Shown: positions 1-7,831, numbered from the stretch's first letter. The stretch is 50,400 nucleotides of DNA from Acidobacteriota bacterium (GCA_003225555.1 QIAM01000052.1:1-50400); one strand, 5' to 3'. Notes: generated by a model from the letters alone, not told the origin. Numbers and translations are program-made.

Positions 1-262
1 GCCACGACGACGGACGTTAGATTCAATTCCACCAAGGTCTGCTCTGGAAAGAAGGAGACGAAAGAACAGTCCAACGGCGTACCGGAAAACCTGGACACTC
101 AAACGCGTCCCTGGTGACCGCGGGGTTTAAAAGGACCGGCACGCGCGGATCATCATCAAGTGCCCGGAGAACGATTCTCCACTAAGAGGCCGGATACATT
201 TACGCAGACTGTCCCTTCGCCCAACTTCAAACCTCTTGCAGTCCGGCGGCGGACCATACATT
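1..262. repeat. Left arm of a ~262-bp window-scale inverted repeat
   Basis: Positions 1-262 are the reverse complement of 50104-50366. I see one substitution (near 174) and one single-base length difference in a G run (near 121-125). The arm ends 26 bases past the stop codon of the leftward TonB-like gene. It may continue beyond the window edge. I see no convincing coding sequence in it. It holds small hairpins, for example GGAGA/TCTCC. Confidence 0.95.
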
Positions 263-288
263 TGAGTGTAACCGCGATATTTCAACAG

Positions 289-819
289 CTAACGAGTACG
301 CACCCGCGCTGGGGCAGGCTCCGGCATCCAGACAGGTCCTTGAAAATCGACGCTGATGGGGATCGACAGCTTGCACAAACCGCAGTTGTGGCGTGGATAA
401 CGGTACGTTGTAAGCTGCCCTAATGCTCTTCTATCAAGCGACGTGCTACCCGAGGAGCGCAGTAGGACAGCATTGCTGACCAAACCGCTCGGAGCAACTT
501 GAAAGACAACTAGCGGACGGTAATTTAATTCCATCATTTCAGTCGCAGTGGCTTTGACCGAATGCAGAACCGTGCCGCTAACGGTACATGGTGGATGATC
601 TTGGATAGCCGACCACTCCCCGTTTGCATTGTCCAAAGTGACTTCCAGACCGCGAGTACACTCAATCGTGGCCGCACTCGGCTGCGTCGGAATGCGAGGC
701 AAGTTGCCAACCTTGAGTTCCGAAAACGTCAGTCGGCGCGGTGCGACGCTGCGAATAAATACCGTGCCAGCAACGGCGGCAATAAGCAACGGTAGAACCC
801 AATGCCTCGGGCGTCTCAT
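289..819 (-). CDS. TonB C-terminal-like secreted/anchored protein
   Basis: The product is 176 aa. An N-terminal hydrophobic segment (about residues 7-24, with RRPRH before it) suggests a signal anchor. The C-terminal third holds a stretch, VLRSSGSTSLDRRALGQL then TYRYP, that resembles the TonB C-terminal fold, where such segments contact outer-membrane receptors. It lacks the Pro-rich linker of classical TonB and the middle is unlike anything I recognise, so it is better seen as a TonB-like periplasmic protein than as the energy transducer. The ATG is at 819. The stop lies 26 bases from the left arm of the inverted repeat, so the repeat would form its 3' UTR. No ExbB/ExbD neighbour is present. 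Confidence 0.6.
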   Translation of the reverse strand: MRRPRHWVLPLLIAAVAGTVFIRSVAPRRLTFSELKVGNLPRIPTQPSAATIECTRGLEVTLDNANGEWSAIQDHPPCTVSGTVLHSVKATATEMMELNYRPLVVFQVAPSGLVSNAVLLRSSGSTSLDRRALGQLTTYRYPRHNCGLCKLSIPISVDFQGPVWMPEPAPARVRTR

Positions 820-839
820 TGATGTCTACCTCAAATAGA

Positions 840-1160
840 CACCAGACGTTTCCGTGGAGTTCCCCCCTTAAAATCGGCGACTGTCGCTAACAGGCCAAAG
901 CGCTCATTGAGAATTGCTGCTTTCCCGCACCCCGCCAGCGGTTCCCATTTGGCGCCAACCAGAAAAAATCTGAAAAATCAAAAACCAGGGAAAATATTTC
1001 GCGGTTCGCCATTTCTAGGTTCCGGTTTTGCCCGGATCGCCCCCACCCCAGCCCCTTTGCGCGCAGAAAGCAGCAATGCCACAGGAGAAGCGCACACGGA
1101 CGCATATCCTCGCGTGCCGGCCTGCGCGTGCCGGCCTGCATAGTGCAGAACGGCGGTCCC
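840..1160. other. Gene-free stretch with a 14-bp tandem duplication
   Basis: No supported gene. An A-rich patch (about 958-1000) contrasts with the GC-rich surroundings. A perfect 14-bp unit, GCGTGCCGGCCTGC, occurs twice in tandem at 1112-1139. ORFs in this stretch have no recognisable features. Confidence 0.5.
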
Positions 1161-1670
1161 CTAGAAGCCGCGAGGATTCTGCCGGCCGTGAAGGTAGCCG
1201 CGGATCCTACAAACCTCGCGCCACGTCTCCTCGTCGACCGCTTGCGGACTTAGGGCTCGGACTTGACAGATGGCCCTCCAACAGCAACCCCTGGTCAGGG
1301 ACTCAGGACCGAACGAAGCGCTCTGCAGGTCCGCAAGGATCTCCTCGTCTGAAGAGAAGTGGACACACCCGGGATAATCGCGCCTCCTATCCCTGCCCGA
1401 TGGCACCGTCCTGGGTTCGGTGATCGCATTCTCAATCCCCGCGCTGGCGATTCTCTCGGCGGCCTCAGGAAACAGCTTCACGAACCGGTCGTTGGTAGTA
1501 ATCAAGAAAAGATCAGGGCGTTGTTCGGCAATGCCGTGCAAAACATCAGGGTCCGAAGCGACCAACCGCGACAATCTTCGAAACGTAAGAAACTCGGCCG
1601 GATGGGCAAGGAACTGCCGAATCATGTGCCGGATCATCTCCGTGATGAGTCGCTCCCATCCCTCGGGCAT
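1161..1670 (-). CDS. Hypothetical protein, possible winged-helix N-terminus
   Basis: The product is 169 aa and I do not recognise the family. The first ~75 residues look like a compact alpha-helical domain (FLTFRRLSRLVASDPDV, then FVKLFPEAAERI), compatible with a small helix-turn-helix or winged-helix fold. The C-terminal part has a second helical stretch ending near ALSPQAVDEETWREVCRI. No signal peptide or membrane segment is visible. The ATG at 1670 has only a weak ribosome-binding site. It lies between the window edge and a tRNA remnant, so it could be cargo of an integrated or decayed element. Coding status is moderate because GC-rich DNA also yields open frames by chance. Confidence 0.45.
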   Translation of the reverse strand: MPEGWERLITEMIRHMIRQFLAHPAEFLTFRRLSRLVASDPDVLHGIAEQRPDLFLITTNDRFVKLFPEAAERIASAGIENAITEPRTVPSGRDRRRDYPGCVHFSSDEEILADLQSASFGPESLTRGCCWRAICQVRALSPQAVDEETWREVCRIRGYLHGRQNPRGF

Positions 1671-1956
1671 ACTTCATTGCTTGCGGAGCAATGGAGTAAG
1701 TTCCGGGCCGCGACAGCCACCCGAAACGCCCCACTCCTACAAGCCGCTCTTATTCTGGGTGAAGAGAGGCTGTTTGGAAGGCTAGATCTCTCGCTGATGG
1801 CCGCCTCACTGTGCCCAATTTTGTGCCCACCACCAAACCTTACCAAGTGCTACTGACAGTGAGGATAGCGCCGAAAGTCCTTGCGGGACAAGGCATCTGT
1901 AGTACGTAGTCGCTCTTCATCACTCTCCGTGCAAGTTGTTGATTCTTCGTGCGCGA

Positions 1957-2013
1957 GGAACTTAGGATCTGGCGGGTAAAACCGTGGGGGTTCGAGTCCC
2001 CCCTTTCGCACCA
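1957..2013 (+). pseudogene. 3' half of tRNA-Leu(UAG), remnant or attachment-site scar
   Basis: From the anticodon loop (CTTAGGA, anticodon UAG) through a variable arm, a perfect T arm (GGGGGTTCGAGTCCCCC), an acceptor strand TTTCGCA and encoded CCA, this matches the 3' half of a class II tRNA-Leu. The 5' acceptor strand (expected TGCGAAA), D arm and 5' anticodon stem are absent upstream, so it cannot fold as a full tRNA. tRNA 3' halves running from the anticodon loop to CCA are common attachment sites of tyrosine integrases. No integrase gene remains nearby. The short direct repeat GTGCCCA at about 1813-1831 lies upstream. Confidence 0.8.
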
Positions 2014-2098
2014 ACACTCAGTTTTGGATATTCGTCCGTTCCCGCTTCGTAACGTCGCGGTGGACGTGCCCTGCCTCTCAGGCAGAATTCTTACTTTG

Positions 2099-2668
2099 CT
2101 ACAGATCATCGCGCCGCTCTACCGCCTTGAATGTCATCTCAGGCGCCCTGCTCTTCGTCTCTCGCTTCCACTCCGCAAACAACGTCGCATAATTCTTCAT
2201 GATGTACTGTTCGCGGTCGACGCCTAGCTTCTTTGCCGTGCCATCAATCCATCGCGGCGGCCCCTCGATTTCACAGAAATTTCCGATCGGCGTCTCATCC
2301 ACTACGACCTGTCCTTTGCCGTCCGTCCACTCTGCGCGAAACTTCTCGTACCGGAACGATGGCCCGTACCCCAGGGCCCTCAGAATGGCGTCCATCTTCT
2401 TTCCGTCGCCGACTGATGTTTCCAACTCGACTCGGCTGCTATGTCTCCCGGTCTTTCCCTGACTCTTGTGCGTCAGCGTCCACTCGGACCCGTATTGCCG
2501 CAGCCGCAATAACTGCTTGCGGTTCCGCAAAACTTCGCCGGGCAGATCGTACAGCGTGTTCATCTCGTGCATCCACCGCGTCACGATATGAAATCCCGCT
2601 GCTCGCAGTTTGCGCGCAAGCGCGCGCACATTTCCGACGCGAAACTTGATTTCAATCTCACGACTCAT
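2099..2668 (-). CDS. CYTH-domain phosphatase / class IV adenylate cyclase-like
   Basis: The start chosen is the ATG at 2668, which puts the diagnostic EIEIKF motif at residues 4-9. Upstream in-frame codons add a non-conserved GC-rich tail. CYTH enzymes fold as a beta-barrel tunnel that binds triphosphates with metal. Alternating charged residues follow the family pattern: RLRQYG, LTHKSQGK, RVELET, and VVVDETPIGNFCEIEG near the end. The ~190 aa length is normal for the single-domain CyaB/thiamine-triphosphatase-like group. The substrate cannot be told from sequence: polyphosphate, thiamine triphosphate and ATP-to-cAMP activity all occur in the family. It is the last gene of a leftward run with the MFS permease upstream. 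Confidence 0.85.
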   Translation of the reverse strand: MSREIEIKFRVGNVRALARKLRAAGFHIVTRWMHEMNTLYDLPGEVLRNRKQLLRLRQYGSEWTLTHKSQGKTGRHSSRVELETSVGDGKKMDAILRALGYGPSFRYEKFRAEWTDGKGQVVVDETPIGNFCEIEGPPRWIDGTAKKLGVDREQYIMKNYATLFAEWKRETKSRAPEMTFKAVERRDDL

Positions 2669-2721
2669 GAAGGAAAGTGTATGACGGCCGCAACAACCCC
2701 ATCGACGACAAACGGCCAACG

Positions 2722-2764
2722 ACTAAGAAAATGTCAGCAGCTCCTAGATCGTCCTTTGGGCGAT
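2722..2764 (-). repeat. Diverged copy of the rhodanese 3' end overlapping the MFS stop
   Basis: On the minus strand the last codons and stop of the MFS gene read AAGGACGATCTA, then a CTG-GACATTTTCTTAGT block. This matches the end of the DedA-rhodanese gene (about 4120-4170), where AAGGACGATCTG and GACATTTTCTTAGT hold its final codons and stop. The likeness runs for roughly 40-55 bases with small gaps. A local duplication or recombination that replaced the permease 3' end would explain it. Confidence 0.6.
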
Positions 2765-4030
2765 GCCGTTTTCAATTTCGGGGACTAGTACTCCTGGTCT
2801 CGGCCTCCAGACCACAGGCTCAACCCGTCCGACCACCAGGACCCAGTCCAGCCCTCCGATCCAGGCAACCGCCGTGGTGATAAAGAAAGGCCAATAAAAA
2901 TGGCCCGTGCGCTGCACCAGCAATCCAGTGAGCGTAGGCGCTACCCAGCCGGCCAGGTTCCCGACAAAGTTTTGTATCCCCATCCACCTGCCGGCGGCGT
3001 GCTTGCCGGCCAGAGTCTGCGTAATGGCATTCATGTTGGAGTTAAGCAGCCCAAACGACGCGCCGGCAAGAAGTAGCAGCGCCACCCCCAACCCCGGTCC
3101 TGCCAGGACGGCCCCCGACATGAACAGACCGGTGCAGATTTCTCCCGTAACCATAAAAGTCTTGCGGACGCGAGTGGGCGTTGCGCCCGAGCGAATCCAG
3201 CGGTCGGAGAGCCACCCGCAAATGAGGCAGGACACGACAGCCACAAGAAACGTCGACCCGCCGATCTTTGCCATGTGATTCAAGGAGAAACCGCGTTCTT
3301 CCACCAGGTACAGCGGCAACCATGTAAGGAGAAAATAGAAGGGATAATTGGTGCAGAAGTGCCCAATCCATGTGCCCCACGCGGATCTCTGGCGGATGAT
3401 TTCAGAAACTGAGGGACGTTCTTCTAGATTTCCTGCCGTGTGGCCGGCCGTGCGCGGCATCCATCGAAACCAGGGCGGCAGCCATAGCAGGCTTACTAGA
3501 CCAAGCCCGATGACGAACGGCCGCCACCCGAAGCGCGCGACCAGCACTCCCCCGAAAAGCATGCCCAGGCCAGGCCCTAGAGACTGGCCTGCTCCGATGA
3601 CGGCGTTGGCCACACCGCGCTGGTGCTCCTTGAAATGCGTGGCAAAGATCTTGCAGTAGCACGGATACGCTACCGACTCTCCAATCCCCAACAGGACGCG
3701 CATGACAAGCAGCAAAGCAAATGTGTGAATCAATCCCGTAACGGCGGTAGCTGCCGACCAGGCGAAAAAGCCAATGGCAAATACCCATTTGACATCGAAT
3801 CGATCGGCCAGCCAGCCGGCGACTAGTTGCATGCAGGCATAAGTCCAAAAAAAGGCAGAGAGCAGAATCCCAAGCTGGGTGGGTGAAAGGCCGAGTTCGG
3901 TCCTTAAGAGCGGCGCTGCCACCGAAAGGTTAGCGCGGTCGATGTAGTTGATGAAGATGGAAAGGCCGAGCAGAATGAGCACGCCATTCATGCCGGCGCT
4001 TTTCCGATCTTGGGTGGCGGAGTGAGTCAT
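2744..4030 (-). CDS. MFS permease, anion:cation symporter (ACS) type
   Basis: About 428 aa with twelve predicted membrane helices. The first helix carries NYIDRANLSVAAP, a signature of the ACS family of sugar-acid, hexuronate and phthalate permeases, and the loop after helix 2 has GWLADRFDVKWV, the canonical MFS motif A. GIGESVAYPCYCKIF in helix 4 is also ACS-like. Transport of a carboxylate substrate by proton symport is the family expectation; the exact substrate is not inferable. ATG at 4030 is preferred to the TTG three codons earlier. The C-terminus ends inside a sequence shared with the neighbouring rhodanese gene, so the last residues may not be ancestral. Confidence 0.88.
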   Translation of the reverse strand: MTHSATQDRKSAGMNGVLILLGLSIFINYIDRANLSVAAPLLRTELGLSPTQLGILLSAFFWTYACMQLVAGWLADRFDVKWVFAIGFFAWSAATAVTGLIHTFALLLVMRVLLGIGESVAYPCYCKIFATHFKEHQRGVANAVIGAGQSLGPGLGMLFGGVLVARFGWRPFVIGLGLVSLLWLPPWFRWMPRTAGHTAGNLEERPSVSEIIRQRSAWGTWIGHFCTNYPFYFLLTWLPLYLVEERGFSLNHMAKIGGSTFLVAVVSCLICGWLSDRWIRSGATPTRVRKTFMVTGEICTGLFMSGAVLAGPGLGVALLLLAGASFGLLNSNMNAITQTLAGKHAAGRWMGIQNFVGNLAGWVAPTLTGLLVQRTGHFYWPFFITTAVAWIGGLDWVLVVGRVEPVVWRPRPGVLVPEIENGIAQRTI

Positions 4031-4131
4031 GGCCCGCAAAGCGCCACAATGTTACACCCCACAGCAAGCGTTCGGTCGGCAGGAAAAGGGCGGGCGGTCG
4101 TCGCTCGTAGGCCGCTTCGTCGAACGGGCAA

Positions 4132-5103
4132 CTAAGAAAATGTCGGCAGTTTCACCAGATCGTCCTTCGGCACCGACTCCAGCGGTTGTCCCAACTTCCG
4201 CCAGGCCGTCAGACCTCCGACGATCACAAACGTGTTGAATCCTTTTTCCCGCAGCAGGTGCGCCACTCGGGCGCTGGTCGCTTCGCGCGCTCAAGTACAG
4301 TACAGATAAATGTCCTTATCCGTGGGAAGATTCTTGATCTCTTCCTCAAGATTGTTTGGCTCGATCCGGATCGATCCAAAGATCCGCTCCGCGCCCCTGT
4401 CATAGTAACCATGGCTGCGGACATCTACGATGAGCACCCGTCCTCGACCCTCCACAGCCAGTCGCGCCGCCAATTCCTCAACCTGCACCCGCGGCACCCC
4501 ACGGTAAACGCGGTGCTTGCTGAACTGCACTACGCGGTAAATCGCGTATGCCGCCAGTGCCACGATGATGACTCCCTCCATTACCCTCCCCGCCGCATGA
4601 AAGTTGTCCAGGACCACCGCCAGAAAATCCCGCGAAACGTATCCCACCAGCAAGTACGTCACGCTATAAAGAAATGCTCCCAGAAAATCCAGCTGGAGAA
4701 ACTGCCAGAAGCGCATCTTCATGCTGCCCGCCAGCGGGGCCGCCATGGTGTTGACTCCAGGAATAAACTTCGCGATCACGACCGTCATCTTGCCCCGCTT
4801 GTAGAACGACTCCGCCGACCGCAGAATGCAAGTCTCCGGATTGATCGACACCCGGCACAGGAATCCCAGCAGCGCCCACCCGGTGAAACGCCCCAGCCAG
4901 AACTGCGAAATGTCGCCCAGCATCAGCCCCATCATAGCCGCTACCAGCACGGCGGGACCCCATAGAGTGTGCGACGCCACCGCCGCCCCGGCCGCGACCA
5001 GCGCAAGTGCGGCAGGGAAGGGAAATCCGACTGCCTCCGTAAATAGCAGTCCGAACGTCAGGGCGTATCCGTGGCGGGCCATCTGTGAAACTAGATCATG
5101 CAT
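4132..5103 (-). CDS. DedA-family membrane protein fused to rhodanese domain, in-frame UGA at codon 271 (candidate selenoprotein)
   Basis: Residues 1-200 are a DedA/SNARE-associated membrane domain: several helices, a G-F/Y-x-PG-like FIPGVNTMAAPLAGSMKM loop, and GLMLGDISQFWLGR. DedA proteins act in lipid or ion handling at the inner membrane. From about residue 215 a rhodanese domain follows (VLIVDVRSHGYYDRGAERI). The active-site loop reads YLYCT, then TGA (4291-4293), then AREATSARVAHLLREKGF and FVIVGGLTAW, ending at TAG 4132. The frame is intact on both sides, so the full protein is 323 aa. As I recall, DedA-rhodanese relatives carry CxC here, so UGA replaces the second Cys. A hairpin (GCGCC-CGAGT-GGCGC, 4260-4274) begins 17 nt after UGA, as in bacterial SECIS elements. 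Alternatives are a nonsense mutation or a base error. Confidence 0.8.
4260..4274 (-). promoter_or_regulatory. Candidate bacterial SECIS hairpin downstream of UGA
   Basis: Counting from the base after UGA, nt 17-21 GCGCC pair with nt 27-31 GGCGC around the five-base loop CGAGU. Two further pairs are possible outside a small bulge. Bacterial SECIS stems lie just 3' of the UGA with a G in the first two loop positions, which this loop satisfies (G second). The surrounding DNA is GC-rich, so chance hairpins are common. Confidence 0.45.
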
Positions 5104-5189
5104 AGCGTGAGTCTTGGATGACCAGAATCCAGAAACGTCTCAGTATAAACAATCCGCACCGGTGTCTGACGGACATGAAATCAGCGAGC

Positions 5190-5217
5190 AAAAAAGGGGG
5201 CGGCACGCGGCCGCCCT
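5190..5217 (-). terminator. Intrinsic terminator of the DUF5818-like gene
   Basis: On the minus strand GGGCGGC and GCCGCCC form a perfect 7-bp stem around a five-base loop (5198-5216), followed by CC and six T residues (5190-5195). It lies 21 bases past the stop codon at 5238 and is the clearest Rho-independent terminator in the window. Confidence 0.85.
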
Positions 5218-5237
5218 CGCATCCTACACCGACTCGC

Positions 5238-5597
5238 CTAATACTTGCTCGTCGGCTCGCCCGACTTGGCGTCGCCCTTCAGCATCTTCACGCTCATCAC
5301 GTGAATCGAGTCCTTGTCGGCGTACACATGCGCGCTGAGCTGCACATGATGTCCGTCATGCGCCTTCAGTTCCTCAGGATTCATCACGTCCCAGCTCTTG
5401 CCCTTGTCATCGGTGAACGTGACCTTGTCTCCCTCTGCTTTAACGGTACCCTTCAGCGTCTTCAACGGAGCCTTCGCTGCCGTTTGGTCTGAAGTCTGCG
5501 CCGACGTTCCCTGCGACGCCGTGCTGTCCTGCTGTGCAAATGCAGCCATGCTCATCACGAACGTCAGTGCCAGCAAACAAATCATCACCTTTTTCAT
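5238..5597 (-). CDS. Small secreted protein, DUF5818-like
   Basis: The product is 119 aa. MKK plus a hydrophobic core ending AAFAQQ (residues 1-22) is a clear signal peptide with an AxA-like cleavage site. A Ser/Thr/Gln-rich linker follows, then a compact beta domain (LKGTVKAEGDKVTFTDD, GKSWDVMNPEELKAHDGHHV, then IHVMSVKML). That pattern matches the small periplasmic DUF5818 proteins I associate with Acidobacteriota. The function is unknown; the fold looks OB-like, as in stress-induced periplasmic proteins. The ribosome-binding site AGAGGAG lies eight bases before the ATG and the gene has its own terminator, so it is a single-gene transcript. Confidence 0.8.
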   Translation of the reverse strand: MKKVMICLLALTFVMSMAAFAQQDSTASQGTSAQTSDQTAAKAPLKTLKGTVKAEGDKVTFTDDKGKSWDVMNPEELKAHDGHHVQLSAHVYADKDSIHVMSVKMLKGDAKSGEPTSKY

Positions 5598-5824
5598 TCG
5601 AGTTTCTCCTCTGTGTGTTTTCTTTGAAGTTCAGGCCAGGTGGACTTCTGTTGTCATTACGGACGGTGGCCCGCGAAATGGGTTGTCAGGTTTTCTGCTA
5701 CGCTTAAGAATTGGTAGCTCCCGCAGTCGAAGGGGTTGCCCAAAACCTTTCTGCCTAGGTGTTTGTCTGGAAAGGTAGTTTCACCAGTTCTGGGAAAAAG
5801 CCGCGCGTATCCATATCTATATCT

Positions 5825-6220
5825 ATGGCATCTCCAAAGGAAGCACGCCGCATCATTAATCTTCCCGGACGCCGCCCGAACCTGCCCTTTAGCGACGCGG
5901 TACTGGTCGGCGACACACTTTATCTTGCCGGTCGCATCGGAACCGACCCCGCAACCGGTGTCGCTCCTCCGGAGGTCGACCGTGAACTGGATCTCCTCTT
6001 TTCCGGATTCTCCTCCGTGCTCGCGCAGGCCGGTATGACCTGGGACGACCTCGTCTGGGTCCAGGTCTTCTCCCCCGACCTGAGCCTATGGGATCGCTTC
6101 AACGCAAAATACGTGAAGCATTTTCACGAAGACCTTCCCGCCCGAGCCTTCCTCGGCTCTGCCCCGCTCCTACTAAATGGCAGGTTCGAAATGATGGGAA
6201 TTGCGGTAAAAAAGGCCTAA
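5825..6220 (+). CDS. RidA (YjgF/YER057c) family protein
   Basis: The start chosen is the ATG at 5825; an in-frame extension to 5759 is not conserved-looking. The protein is about 131 aa, usual for the family. Family features are LPFSDAVLVGDTLYLAGRIG near the N-terminus, QAGMTWDDLVWVQVF in the middle and PARAFLGSAPLL before the end. RidA proteins deaminate reactive enamines and imines formed by PLP enzymes. The second arginine of the archetypal active site (RxxVEI) is replaced by GRFEMMGIAV, so this may belong to a non-archetypal Rid subgroup and the activity is uncertain. One of the 22-nt-period repeats begins immediately after its stop. Confidence 0.85.
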   Translation: MASPKEARRIINLPGRRPNLPFSDAVLVGDTLYLAGRIGTDPATGVAPPEVDRELDLLFSGFSSVLAQAGMTWDDLVWVQVFSPDLSLWDRFNAKYVKHFHEDLPARAFLGSAPLLLNGRFEMMGIAVKKA

Positions 6221-6221
6221 T

Positions 6222-6264
6222 CGCAGAGGACGCGGAGAACGGCCGCAGAGAACGCCGAGAGAAT
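6222..6264 (+). repeat. 22-nt-period tandem-dimer repeat, copy A (after RidA stop)
   Basis: Two imperfect units, each starting CGCAGAG, with 22-base spacing. The copy starts directly after the RidA TAA. Read on the plus strand it has the same orientation relative to the upstream gene as copies B, C and D have to theirs. Confidence 0.85.
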
Positions 6265-6266
6265 CG

Positions 6267-6710
6267 TCACTCTCCTCGATACTCTTTCACCATGCGCGTG
6301 ATGCTATCCTTCAGCACCGTGACATGGAAGTTGACCAACAGTCCCACCGGGAGGCCAAGCAATCGGAGATGAGACAACAGTTGCAAGTGATCGACCGGAT
6401 GCAACGCGTCCTTACATTTCAGTTCGACAACGAGCCTGCCCTCCACGACTAAGTCGGCCCGAAATCCGCAGTCAAGCTTCACTCCCTCGTAAATCAATGG
6501 AACCGGCTTTTGCCGCTCGACACGTAATCCCAGCGCCGTCAACTCATAAGCGAGGCAGGCCTCATAGGACGATTCAAGCACTCCCGGTCCAAGCCGCCTG
6601 TGAATCTTGATCGCGGCTCCAATAACGACTCTGGTGAGTTCGTTAATGTTAGAAGGAGAGAGACGCTGGTTCCTGACACCTGCGAGATCTGGCAACGCAC
6701 CCACGAACAA
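6267..6710 (-). CDS. GxxExxY family protein (PD-(D/E)XK-like)
   Basis: About 147 aa at most. The family name motif appears as GVLESSY within RRLGPGVLESSYEACLAYEL, followed by FRADLVVEGRLVVELKCKDAL, a restriction-endonuclease-like core with D, E and K spaced as in PD-(D/E)XK nucleases. The C-terminus is VNFHVTVLKDSITRMV, also family-typical. Function is unproven; a nuclease or nucleic-acid-processing role is inferred. The TTG at 6710 is the outermost start and the true one may lie up to ~20 codons inward. The gene is bracketed by copies A and B of the 22-nt-period repeat in inverted orientation, so gene and repeat could be functionally or mobilely linked. Confidence 0.85.
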   Translation of the reverse strand: MFVGALPDLAGVRNQRLSPSNINELTRVVIGAAIKIHRRLGPGVLESSYEACLAYELTALGLRVERQKPVPLIYEGVKLDCGFRADLVVEGRLVVELKCKDALHPVDHLQLLSHLRLLGLPVGLLVNFHVTVLKDSITRMVKEYRGE

Positions 6711-6784
6711 ACTCTACGAGGGTCACCCGAGCAATGCAGTGACGATCGTCACTTTAGGTTGTGGAAAACGACCAGCAGGAAAGA

Positions 6785-6832
6785 CTTTTCTCAGCGTCCT
6801 CTGCGGCCGTTCTCAGCGATCTCTGCGATAAG
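6785..6832 (-). repeat. 22-nt-period tandem-dimer repeat, copy B
   Basis: The plus strand reads TCTCAGCGTCCTCTGCGG, then a second similar unit. It ends ten bases from the stop codon of the leftward polyprenyl synthase gene and is inverted relative to copy A across the GxxExxY gene. Confidence 0.85.
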
Positions 6833-6841
6833 CTTTTGCCT

Positions 6842-7831
6842 TTATTTTTCCCTGGCCACCACAAACTCCGGAGCCCAAAGCAAAGCCCGCTTGACCTCCG
6901 AATCCGGAAAGCTACAAATGGCCTCCCGCGCCGACTCCGCATAAGCAGCCGCCCGATCATGCGCTGCTTCAATCGATCCGTAGCGCTGCAGAATTCCCAG
7001 AATCTGACCATGCGTAACGCCATTGAAAGCCCGCTCCTGAAGGATTTTCTCAATCGCAGCCCGCTCATCCGCCTCGCACCCCTGCAGCGCGTGGATCACC
7101 GCCATCGTAACCTTACCCTCGCGCAGATCGCTGGCCACAGGCTTTCCCAAAACATCCTCCGACGCCGTCAGATCCAGCACATCATCCACAATCTGAAACG
7201 CCATCCCCAGATCGTGCCCGTACTGCCCCAAGGCCGCTTCCTGCTCCACGGACGCTCCGCCCAGAATCGCTCCCAGCCGCATGCACACTGAAAACAGGCA
7301 AGCGGTCTTCCGATAAATTAGGTCAAAGTGCTCATCCAGCGTGATGAGCTTGCCCAGTTTTTCCATCTGCAGCAGTTCGCCCTCAACCATCTGCTGCGTC
7401 AATTCGATCAGGGTGTCTAGAATGCGAAAGTTGCGTTCCTGCACTGCCACCTTGAACGCCTGCATGTACAGCCAGTCCCCGGCCAGCACGCACTTCGAAT
7501 TACCCCACTGCGTATTCGCCGCCGGACGTCCGCGCCGCGTCTTCGCTTCATCGATAATGTCGTCATGCACCAGCGTGGCCGTGTGAATAATCTCAACCAC
7601 AGCTCCCAGTTTGACCGCCCCACGCCCCTGGTAATCGAATAGCTTCGCCGAGAGCAGCAGCAGCGCCGGACGAATCCTCTTGCCGCCCCCCGCACGCAGA
7701 TACTCCCCAATCTCCGTAATCGCCCGCACGCCCGAAACCGTATCCCGCCCGAACTCCTCCTCCAAGGCCGCGAGGTCTTCCCGCAGCAGGTCGAAGATTT
7801 CTTTCCCGTTAATGACAGCCGGCGCGCTCAA
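6842..7831 (-). CDS. Polyprenyl diphosphate synthase (long-chain trans-isoprenyl)
   Basis: The chain elongates allylic diphosphates with IPP to a C35-C50 product for quinone or carrier lipids. The first Asp-rich motif is LVHDDIIDEAKTRRG and the second is FQIVDDVLDLTASEDVLGK; GGGKRIRPALLLL is the IPP-binding region. This places it in the IspB/HepT-type group. Length ~329 aa is normal. I chose the TTG at 7831 because the outermost TTG at 7888 would put codons of repeat copy C at the N-terminus; either is possible, and AGGAT lies a few bases before 7831. YajQ lies directly upstream on the same strand, with repeat copy C filling the gap. Confidence 0.9.
   Translation of the reverse strand: MSAPAVINGKEIFDLLREDLAALEEEFGRDTVSGVRAITEIGEYLRAGGGKRIRPALLLLSAKLFDYQGRGAVKLGAVVEIIHTATLVHDDIIDEAKTRRGRPAANTQWGNSKCVLAGDWLYMQAFKVAVQERNFRILDTLIELTQQMVEGELLQMEKLGKLITLDEHFDLIYRKTACLFSVCMRLGAILGGASVEQEAALGQYGHDLGMAFQIVDDVLDLTASEDVLGKPVASDLREGKVTMAVIHALQGCEADERAAIEKILQERAFNGVTHGQILGILQRYGSIEAAHDRAAAYAESAREAICSFPDSEVKRALLWAPEFVVAREK

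Noticed and set aside
160..423. 87-aa plus-strand ORF starting in the left inverted-repeat arm
   Set aside because: It leaves the arm and runs antisense into the TonB-like gene; the right arm has no equivalent ORF.
1840..2109. Minus-strand ORF with GDSNPHGF motif
   Set aside because: This peptide is the antisense reading of the tRNA-Leu 3' half and is a common spurious prediction.
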